From NCBI GenBank assembly GCA_937900305.1, contig CALCCV010000480.1, positions 1-12,421 on the forward strand: a stretch of DNA of 12,421 bases, written 5' to 3'. Position numbers and translations under genes: made by a program. Origin of the DNA: an uncultured Pseudobdellovibrionaceae bacterium (GTDB lineage Bacteria > Bdellovibrionota > Bdellovibrionia > Bdellovibrionales > Bdellovibrionaceae). Numbering within the stretch: position 1 is the first letter of the stretch; every line of letters begins with the position of its first letter. The notes beneath the pieces are model-generated. The model had not been told where the DNA came from, did not search any database, and saw nothing but the letters and a program-made list of their open reading frames with translations. This document shows, piece by piece, positions 1-6,017 of this stretch.

Positions 1-1
1 T

Positions 2-400
2 GTCGTAGCCGCTCAATTCAATGCTGAATACACCTCTCTTTTAAAAAAGGGCGCGCTCGACGTTTTGCGCGAGGCGGATGTTGAAATCTTAACGGTGGAT
101 GTTCCCGGAGCCGTGGAAATTCCGCTGGCTTGCGATTTGTTTTTAACTCATGGCTGCGACGCTGTCGTGGCGATTGGCTGCGTGATTCGCGGCGAGACAA
201 CCCATTACGACAGTGTTTGCCGGATGGCCGAAAATGGTGTCTTGCAGGTTATGTTGAGTCATAAAAAACCGATTGGTTTCGGAGTGATCACAACCGAAAA
301 TGACGACCAGGCCAGGGCTCGCTGCGGTGGGGCTCACGGGAACAAAGGGGCCGAAGCGGCCCAAGTGGCTCTCGAAATGTTGAACAAAGTCTATGTCTGA
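2..400 (+). CDS. ribH: 6,7-dimethyl-8-ribityllumazine synthase, 5' end cut off by the window edge
   Basis: Lumazine synthase condenses 5-amino-6-ribitylamino-uracil with 3,4-dihydroxy-2-butanone 4-phosphate, the penultimate step of riboflavin synthesis in the cytoplasm. The reading frame is open from the first base, and 132 residues are visible. The family is usually about 150-160 residues, so only some 20 N-terminal residues are missing. The fragment starts in the conserved strand that ends in the substrate-binding Phe-Asn (FN, fragment residues 6-7). It then shows PGAVEIP (35-41), the signature GCVIRGETTHYD (59-70) with the general acid/base His at about 68, FGVITTEN (93-100) and the phosphate-binding R..GNKGAEAA segment (107-120). 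A TTG at 65 is an internal codon, not the start. The stop codon overlaps the start of the next gene by 8 bases, which suggests translational coupling. Identification is firm. Confidence 0.95.
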   Translation, partial: VVAAQFNAEYTSLLKKGALDVLREADVEILTVDVPGAVEIPLACDLFLTHGCDAVVAIGCVIRGETTHYDSVCRMAENGVLQVMLSHKKPIGFGVITTENDDQARARCGGAHGNKGAEAAQVALEMLNKVYV

Positions 401-2648
401 AGAGTCTCAGCGCCAAAAACCTGAGATCCCACAAATCCCGAACGAACCTTCCGACGCGCTCTCGGCCATCCGCCTTAAACGCAAACATCGAGAACTGATC
501 CTGATCTTCGTGATCACGTTTTTGAGCATTCTGGCACTCTGGTTTGAAATCCGCCTCATTTCACAGAGCCAACGTCTGCCAATTATTCACAGTCTGTTTT
601 TTTTCGGTTTGGTCAATTTCAATGTCATCTTGTTGCTGCTGCTGATTTTTTTGATCTATCGAAATCTCGGCAAAGTCTTCGTCGAAAAAAAGAGTCGGAT
701 CATTGGCTCAAGCCTTAAGAAAAAACTCGTTCTCGCATTTACCGCTTTTAGCTTTGTGCCAGCCGCACTGATTTTCGTGACCTCTTTTTTTTACATCAGC
801 GCGAGCTTCGACAAGTGGTTCAGCAAAAAGGTCGTAAACACATTAAAGTCCTCGACCGAAATCCAAAATGTTTACTTTTTTGAAGCTCGCAAACGAAACT
901 ATCACTTTGCTCACACCGTTGCAGAAAATATCAAAAGCCTCGGAACGCGCGAACGGATCAACAGCGCCATCGACGACATGGCTCATGACTATGACTTGGA
1001 CTTCGTCGAGTACTATCCGTCGCTCCTCTCCGAGCGCACGATTGGCTATGGTGAAGACAGCACCCAGATGGTGTTACCGCCGCTCAGTATTGATTTTTTG
1101 CAAAAGGGCTTAAAATCTGGCATCGAAGCCAGCACCATCCACCAGTTTGGGGAAGGCAATTTGATTCGTGTGATGGTTCCGGTTGACGAAAAAAACAACC
1201 GGGGGGTGATCGTCGTTTCAACCTTCATTCCTCTCTCACTGGTTTCGCGAATGAACGACGTCACGCAGGCGTACGAAGAGTTTCGCGACATCAATCCCAT
1301 CGAAGATACGCTAAAATCGATTTTTTTAACGATCTTGTTCTTAATTTCGGGAGTGATTTTATTTTCCAGCGTTTGGTTTGCTTATCAATTGGCCGATCAA
1401 CTGGCCGTCCCACTGCTGCAACTGGGCCTCGCGACCCGACGAATCGCCGCCGGAGATTACACTGCCCTCAGCGTAAAAACTGGCAATGACGAAATGGAAA
1501 ACCTCGTCGACAGTTTCAATCAAATGATTAGCAATCTCGAAAAATCTCAACTCGAAGTTCGCGCCGCTAATCAATCGCTTCAAGAAACGCTTTCGTATAT
1601 TGAGGTGGTTTTGCGAAACGTTTCGGCCGGAGTCATTTCCGTCGACACCCACGGCCGAATCACAACGATCAACCGTCACGCCGCCGAGCTACTGAAAATT
1701 GATCCCGAAATTTTTCTCGGCAACCCCGTCCGTGAACTTCTCACTCTCGAGTACTTCCGCACCTTCGCAGAGCTCATTAAAACAATGCAGGATCAAAGTT
1801 TAAGCAGCATCCAACGTGAACTCAACATCAACGTGAATGGCGAACCCCTGCCACTCTTGCTCACCCTCTCGATTTTAAAAAATGACAGCGGCATTGAAAT
1901 CGGGCGCATCCTTGTATTTGATGATCTCACTCACATCATGAATGCGCAGCGCTCAGCGGCCTGGTCGGAAGTGGCGAGACGTATTGCCCACGAGATCAAG
2001 AATCCCTTAACACCGATTCGCTTGGCCGCCGAAAGACTCGAACGAAAATTTGGTGCGACGATTCAAGATCAAGCCTTTATGGATTGCACCCGCATGATCA
2101 TCCAACAAGTCGAGGATTTGCGAAATCTGGTGAACGAGTTCAGTCAATATGCTCGCCTGCCCCAAGCCAAACCCATCGAAGGCGATCTAAACCGCGCGGT
2201 TTCACAGGCCCTGCAGATGTACCAAGAGAGTCATCCTGAAATTCAATTTCAAGTGAGCCTCACCCAGAATCTGCCTCCCCTGCGCTTTGATCATGATCAG
2301 ATCAAGCGAGTTCTGATCAATCTCCTGGATAACTCGATTTCGGCAGTGACTGAGACCAAAAATCCACAAATCGAAGTGTCTTCTGCGTATGATCCTGACT
2401 ACAAAATTGCACGATTGACATTGACTGATAATGGCATTGGCATTCCCGCTGATGACCGATTAAGGGTTTTCGAGCCATACTACACCACCAAAGAGAGTGG
2501 CACGGGACTCGGGCTCGCGATCGTTAAACGCATCATAGAAGACCACAACGGCTCAATCCGCTGTTTTGGTCACCAACCTCGCGGGACCAAAATGGTGATT
2601 GAGTTGCCCCTACCTAACAACACGGTGTGGGCACCGGGACCGGGCTGA
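393..2648 (+). CDS. ntrY: NtrY-family membrane sensor histidine kinase
   Basis: This is a 751-residue membrane histidine kinase that should autophosphorylate and pass the phosphate to the NtrX-type regulator encoded next. Three hydrophobic segments lie near residues 35-55, 65-90 and 111-137. An extracytoplasmic sensor region (about 138-305) follows, then a fourth membrane segment (308-332), a HAMP linker (333-388), a PAS domain (about 398-515) and the catalytic core. The H-box IAHEIKNPL carries the phospho-acceptor His533. The N-box has LLDN (Asn647), the G1 box is DNGIGIP (679-685), the F-box is FEPYYTTK (693-700) and the G2 box is GTGLGLAI (703-710), so all kinase motifs are intact. Membrane topology, HAMP-PAS order and the following ntrX make NtrY the best call. 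In other proteobacteria NtrYX responds to nitrogen or redox state; the signal here is unknown. The ATG lies inside the last codons of ribH with no good Shine-Dalgarno sequence, consistent with coupled translation. Confidence 0.9.
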   Translation: MSEESQRQKPEIPQIPNEPSDALSAIRLKRKHRELILIFVITFLSILALWFEIRLISQSQRLPIIHSLFFFGLVNFNVILLLLLIFLIYRNLGKVFVEKKSRIIGSSLKKKLVLAFTAFSFVPAALIFVTSFFYISASFDKWFSKKVVNTLKSSTEIQNVYFFEARKRNYHFAHTVAENIKSLGTRERINSAIDDMAHDYDLDFVEYYPSLLSERTIGYGEDSTQMVLPPLSIDFLQKGLKSGIEASTIHQFGEGNLIRVMVPVDEKNNRGVIVVSTFIPLSLVSRMNDVTQAYEEFRDINPIEDTLKSIFLTILFLISGVILFSSVWFAYQLADQLAVPLLQLGLATRRIAAGDYTALSVKTGNDEMENLVDSFNQMISNLEKSQLEVRAANQSLQETLSYIEVVLRNVSAGVISVDTHGRITTINRHAAELLKIDPEIFLGNPVRELLTLEYFRTFAELIKTMQDQSLSSIQRELNINVNGEPLPLLLTLSILKNDSGIEIGRILVFDDLTHIMNAQRSAAWSEVARRIAHEIKNPLTPIRLAAERLERKFGATIQDQAFMDCTRMIIQQVEDLRNLVNEFSQYARLPQAKPIEGDLNRAVSQALQMYQESHPEIQFQVSLTQNLPPLRFDHDQIKRVLINLLDNSISAVTETKNPQIEVSSAYDPDYKIARLTLTDNGIGIPADDRLRVFEPYYTTKESGTGLGLAIVKRIIEDHNGSIRCFGHQPRGTKMVIELPLPNNTVWAPGPG

Positions 2649-2681
2649 TCGCCAATGTGAATGGGCCCCTCAGGTCAATTC

Positions 2682-2709
2682 CCAACCAGGTTGGACGAAA
2701 GAATTTCGT
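2682..2709 (+). repeat. Two adjacent small inverted repeats in the ntrY-ntrX spacer
   Basis: CCAACC-A-GGTTGG (2682-2694) is followed directly by ACGAAA-GAA-TTTCGT (2695-2709); both arms match perfectly in each. The second could form a 6-bp hairpin with a 3-base loop ending five bases before the Shine-Dalgarno sequence of ntrX. The first has a one-base centre, so it is more likely a DNA palindrome, or a shorter RNA stem, than a stable 6-bp hairpin. They might serve as a regulator site or adjust the ratio of kinase to regulator. No T-run follows, so they are not an intrinsic terminator. Confidence 0.4.
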
Positions 2710-2713
2710 TCAA

Positions 2714-2720
2714 AGAGGAG
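2714..2720 (+). promoter_or_regulatory. Ribosome binding site that fixes the ntrX start
   Basis: AGAGGAG lies six bases before the ATG at 2727. An earlier in-frame ATG at 2661 has no comparable purine-rich sequence, and the extra 22 residues it would add do not resemble the start of a receiver domain, so 2727 is the better start. Confidence 0.8.
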
Positions 2721-2726
2721 AAATCC

Positions 2727-4106
2727 ATGAGCTTGCAATTAAATGGTCGCCCCGTAAAAGTTCTCGTTGTTGACGACGAAGCCGCCATTCGCGAAATCCT
2801 CGTCGCCTCCCTTAAAGACGAGAGTTATGAGGTTCACAGCGCCCACGACGGCCTGAGTGGGCTCAAAGCCATGCAAGAGTTCCATCCTGACATTGTTTTC
2901 TTAGATATTTGGATGCCAGGAAATATGGATGGCTTGCAACTCTTGACCCGCGCCAAAGAGGCCTTGAGCCACACTCAGTACGTGATGATCTCCGGCCACG
3001 GCACCATCGACACAGCGGTGAAAGCCACCAAGCTGGGGGCCTTTGATTTTATCGAAAAACCACTCTCCATCGACAAAATCCAAATCATCATTTCAAATAT
3101 CGTAAACTACATGCAAGAGAAGGACGAAAAAAATGCCTTCTTGAACAAGCTTCGCAAAAATCTGTCGCTCATTGGAGATTCTGAAAACCTGGGCCAGGTT
3201 CGCCATCTCATCGCGCGGACAGCTCCGACCCAAAGTTGGATTTTAGTGAGTGGCGAAAATGGCGTAGGCAAAGAGTTGGTGGCACAAAACATTCACTACC
3301 TCAGCCACCGAGCCAGTCGCCCATTTGTCGACATCAATTGCTCACAAATTCCCGAAGATCTGTTAGAAGGCGAAATTTTTGGATTTGAAAAGGGAGCTCT
3401 TCCGGGTCTGGAAAAAACCCGCTTCGGACGTTTAGACATGGCCAGCGGCGGAACTCTTTACGTTCAAGACATCGCGGCAATGAATCAAACTGTTCAACTT
3501 CGATTGCTTCGCTACCTTCAAGAGAAAAAGTATCAGAGGGTTGGCAGCAATGAATTCGTCGACAACGACGTCCGCATCATTGCCGGCAACAGTTTGGATC
3601 TCGAAAAAGAAGTGCAAACAGGTTCTTTTCGTGAGGATCTATTTTATCGCCTGAACCTCATTTCTATCAACGTGCCTGCCCTGCGCGATCGAAAACAGGA
3701 CATACCCATCTTAGTCCAACATTTCAGCGAAATTTTTTCCCGCGAAAGTGGCTATCCGAAAAAAACCTTTTCTGAATCCGCTATTGAGCAACTTCGCAAT
3801 CACTCATGGCCAGGAAATATCCGCGAACTTCGAAACTTTGTCGAACGCGTTTACATCCTAACACCTGGAGAATTCGTTGATCTCCATGACGTGCGTTTTG
3901 CCGGCCTCGTCGACAAAGAGGCCGCCACGATCGTTGAAGACGGCATTTCAAATTTTCGCGACGCACGCGCAAAATTCGAAAAAGAGTACTTAATTAAAAA
4001 AATTCAAGACAACAACGGCAATATCACCAAGACTGCCGAGATGATTGGACTTGAAAGAAGCTATTTACATCGTAAAATCAAAGCCTACGGAATTGAGGTC
4101 ACATGA
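2727..4106 (+). CDS. ntrX: NtrX-like response regulator with a degenerate AAA+ domain
   Basis: The product is a 459-residue cytoplasmic response regulator, the likely partner of the NtrY kinase just upstream. The receiver domain (about 9-128) is intact, with acidic Asp16/Asp17, phospho-acceptor Asp60, Ser89 and Lys111. The central sigma54-interaction-type AAA+ domain (about 148-390) keeps Walker A GENGVGKE (176-183, Lys182), a likely Arg-finger region FREDLFYRL (301-309) and WPGNIREL (361-368). The sigma54-contacting GAFTGA loop reads GALPGL (223-228), and Walker B reads LYVQD (244-248) instead of the usual hydrophobic run plus DE. The Fis-type helix-turn-helix at the C terminus has NITKTAEMIGLERSYLHRK (432-450), which closely resembles the NtrX tail and is the main reason for this name over NtrC. 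It probably binds DNA without activating sigma54 in the normal way. Its stop overlaps the proS start (ATGA). Confidence 0.87.
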   Translation: MSLQLNGRPVKVLVVDDEAAIREILVASLKDESYEVHSAHDGLSGLKAMQEFHPDIVFLDIWMPGNMDGLQLLTRAKEALSHTQYVMISGHGTIDTAVKATKLGAFDFIEKPLSIDKIQIIISNIVNYMQEKDEKNAFLNKLRKNLSLIGDSENLGQVRHLIARTAPTQSWILVSGENGVGKELVAQNIHYLSHRASRPFVDINCSQIPEDLLEGEIFGFEKGALPGLEKTRFGRLDMASGGTLYVQDIAAMNQTVQLRLLRYLQEKKYQRVGSNEFVDNDVRIIAGNSLDLEKEVQTGSFREDLFYRLNLISINVPALRDRKQDIPILVQHFSEIFSRESGYPKKTFSESAIEQLRNHSWPGNIRELRNFVERVYILTPGEFVDLHDVRFAGLVDKEAATIVEDGISNFRDARAKFEKEYLIKKIQDNNGNITKTAEMIGLERSYLHRKIKAYGIEVT

Positions 4107-5842
4107 AGTGGTCAAGAAATCACATCTACACGTTAAAAGAAGCTCCCGGCGATGCCGAAATTCCTTCGCACAAATTGATGGTGCGAGCGGGCCTTATCAA
4201 AAAAGTGGCGCCCGGAATTTACACGTACGGCAATCTGGGCCTCCGAGCCATTCGCAAGTTTGAAAACATTCTGCGCGACGAACTTAACAAACGTGGTTCG
4301 GTTGAAGTTCTCATGCCCATGGTTCAACCGCGGGAACTTTGGGAAGAGACCAATCGCTGGACCGAAATGGGCGCAGGACTCCTGAAGTTTCAAAATCGCA
4401 ACGAACACTATTTTTGCCTCGGCGCTACCCACGAGGAAGTGATCACCGACTATGTTCGTCACGACATCAAATCTTATCGGGACCTTCCCCGCGCCCTCTA
4501 TCAAATTCAAACAAAGTATCGTGACGAGATTCGTCCTCGATTTGGATTGATGCGCTGGCGCGAGTTCATTATGAAAGATGCCTATTCCTTTGATGAAGAT
4601 CAGCCGGCCGCCCTGAAAACCTACGAGATCTTCTATGAGGCCTACAGAGCCATCTTCAATCGCCTGGGTCTGGACTATCGCATCGTTCAAGCGGACGCCG
4701 GTAACATCGGCGGAAGCCAAACCCACGAATTTCAATTGCTCGCCGCAGCCGGTGAAGACGCTCTGCTAGTGAGTGACACAACCGACTTCGCGGCCAACGT
4801 TGAAGTTTGCCCGGCCATCGACGCCGAGCCCATTGTTTCCAATGAATCGGAAAAGGTCCTCGAAAAATTTGAAACTCTAAAACAACGCACCATTCAGGAC
4901 CTTGCTAAATTTACGGGTGTCGAAGCCAAGTTTTTGGTGAAGTCCCTCTTCTTCTCGTCAAACGATGGCACTAATCCAAAAGACAAATCGGTGAAACCCA
5001 TCGCCGTGCTCTTGCGGGGATCCGATGAACTCAACCCCATCAAGTTAAAAAATCTGCTCGGCCTGACGAATCCACCACCGATGTTAACTGATCAAGAGGT
5101 CAGAGAGCTCACCGGAGCATCCCCCGGCTCCTGCGGACCCGTTGGCTTGAAATGTCCAATCTATATGGACCACGGTGTTCAAGGCTTAAAAAATTGGATT
5201 GTCGGCGCTAACGAAGACGATTTTCATTTGAAAAATGTCAATCCTGGCCGAGATTTTCAAGTCACTAAAGTTGCAGATCTGCGCCTGGCTCGCGAAGGCG
5301 ACAAATGTCCTGAAAGCAACGGACGCTTAAAAGCTTACCGTGGCATTGAAGTTGGGCATGTTTTTTACTTAGGTACTAAATATTCCAAAATGATGAATGC
5401 CAACTATCTCGATAAGGGCGGAAAGTCCTTACCTCTCGAAATGGGCTGCTATGGAATTGGTGTGACCAGAACCGTGCAAGCTTCGATTGAACAGTCGCAC
5501 GACGGCGACGGAATCATTTGGCCAAAGGCAATTGCCCCTTACCAAGTGCACATCTGCTTGCTCGATCCGGCTGACGCAAAAGTGAGTGGTTTTGCCGAGC
5601 GCCTCTATGAAGAATTGACGGCTAAAGGTTTCGAACCTTTTATGGATGACCGTGACGAGCGGCCAGGCGTCAAATTTAAAGACGCGGACCTTCTTGGATT
5701 TCCTCTGCGAGTGGTGGTCGGCGGCAAAGGTCTCGACAACAATCAAATCGAGGTTGTTGAAAGACGCACTAAGACTCAACACAAAGTCTCTGCCACCGAA
5801 GTGATGACGACGATCGAAAAACTTTGGCCACAAATCAAATAG
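4103..5842 (+). CDS. proS: Prolyl-tRNA synthetase, bacterial type with editing insert
   Basis: ProRS charges tRNA-Pro with proline using ATP. The 579 residues match the usual bacterial length of about 570. Class II motif 1 lies around 38-76 and motif 2 around 129-160 (TKYRDEIRPRFGLMRWREF, 137-155), with the family hallmark GATHEEVITDYVR at 107-119. The inserted post-transfer editing domain, which clears mischarged Ala-tRNA-Pro, spans about 220-395. Lys280 there matches, from memory, the critical lysine at 279 in the E. coli enzyme. Motif 3 is MGCYGIGVTRT (447-457), and the anticodon-binding domain runs from about 476 to the end. All key motifs are present, so the enzyme should be active. The start codon overlaps the ntrX stop as ATGA, so translation is probably coupled. 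No clear intrinsic terminator follows. Confidence 0.97.
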   Translation: MKWSRNHIYTLKEAPGDAEIPSHKLMVRAGLIKKVAPGIYTYGNLGLRAIRKFENILRDELNKRGSVEVLMPMVQPRELWEETNRWTEMGAGLLKFQNRNEHYFCLGATHEEVITDYVRHDIKSYRDLPRALYQIQTKYRDEIRPRFGLMRWREFIMKDAYSFDEDQPAALKTYEIFYEAYRAIFNRLGLDYRIVQADAGNIGGSQTHEFQLLAAAGEDALLVSDTTDFAANVEVCPAIDAEPIVSNESEKVLEKFETLKQRTIQDLAKFTGVEAKFLVKSLFFSSNDGTNPKDKSVKPIAVLLRGSDELNPIKLKNLLGLTNPPPMLTDQEVRELTGASPGSCGPVGLKCPIYMDHGVQGLKNWIVGANEDDFHLKNVNPGRDFQVTKVADLRLAREGDKCPESNGRLKAYRGIEVGHVFYLGTKYSKMMNANYLDKGGKSLPLEMGCYGIGVTRTVQASIEQSHDGDGIIWPKAIAPYQVHICLLDPADAKVSGFAERLYEELTAKGFEPFMDDRDERPGVKFKDADLLGFPLRVVVGGKGLDNNQIEVVERRTKTQHKVSATEVMTTIEKLWPQIK

Positions 5843-5900
5843 ACCTTTACGCTATAAGATTGTCTTTGAGCGCACGCAAAAATAATTTTCAAACAGATCG

Positions 5901-5930
5901 TTGACCGAATCTTTAAAAAGTCCCTATATT
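5901..5930 (+). promoter_or_regulatory. Sigma70-type promoter for the subtilase gene
   Basis: A -35 element TTGACC (5901-5906) and a -10 element TATATT (5925-5930) are separated by 18 bases. Each hexamer matches the consensus at five of six positions. Transcription would start near 5937, leaving a leader of about 80 bases before the ATG at 6018. The 175-base gap after proS, with no gene on either strand, fits independent transcription of the protease gene. Confidence 0.6.
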
Positions 5931-5936
5931 TTCTGC

Positions 5937-5973
5937 GATCGTGAACAATGTGTGAAGCGCTTGACTCACGATC
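5937..5973 (+). repeat. 8-bp perfect inverted repeat at the predicted transcript start
   Basis: GATCGTGA (5937-5944) and TCACGATC (5966-5973) are perfect reverse complements 21 bases apart. The first arm begins about seven bases after the -10 element, roughly where the mRNA should start. The intervening bases contain the palindrome AAGCGCTT (5955-5962). It could be a 5'-end stem-loop that protects the mRNA, or a binding site for a dimeric regulator. A related sequence, GATCGTTGAC (5897-5906), overlaps the -35 element. Confidence 0.45.
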
Positions 5974-6006
5974 ATCAAACAACTCTTCACGGGATGTGGG
6001 GAGTCT

Positions 6007-6014
6007 AGAGGGGG
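6007..6014 (+). promoter_or_regulatory. Strong ribosome binding site of the subtilase gene
   Basis: The purine run AGAGGGGG sits three bases before the ATG at 6018, and its 5' part gives a normal Shine-Dalgarno distance. A typical signal peptide follows at once, which supports this start. Confidence 0.65.
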
Positions 6015-6017
6015 AAC

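Noticed and set aside
2661..2726. Earlier in-frame ATG that would add 22 residues to NtrX
   Set aside because: No ribosome binding site precedes it, the added residues are not part of a receiver domain, and a strong AGAGGAG stands before the ATG at 2727.
4133..4735. 200-codon open frame on the minus strand opposite proS
   Set aside because: It lies wholly inside a well-supported ProRS gene, shows no recognisable domain, and is explained as a shadow of its codon use.
5843..5900. Intrinsic terminator after proS
   Set aside because: Only a 4-bp stem (AAGA/TCTT) is visible and there is no T-run after it.
5961..5990. TTGACT at 5961 as a second -35 element for the subtilase gene
   Set aside because: No acceptable -10 hexamer lies 16-19 bases downstream; the TTGACC/TATATT pair is far better.
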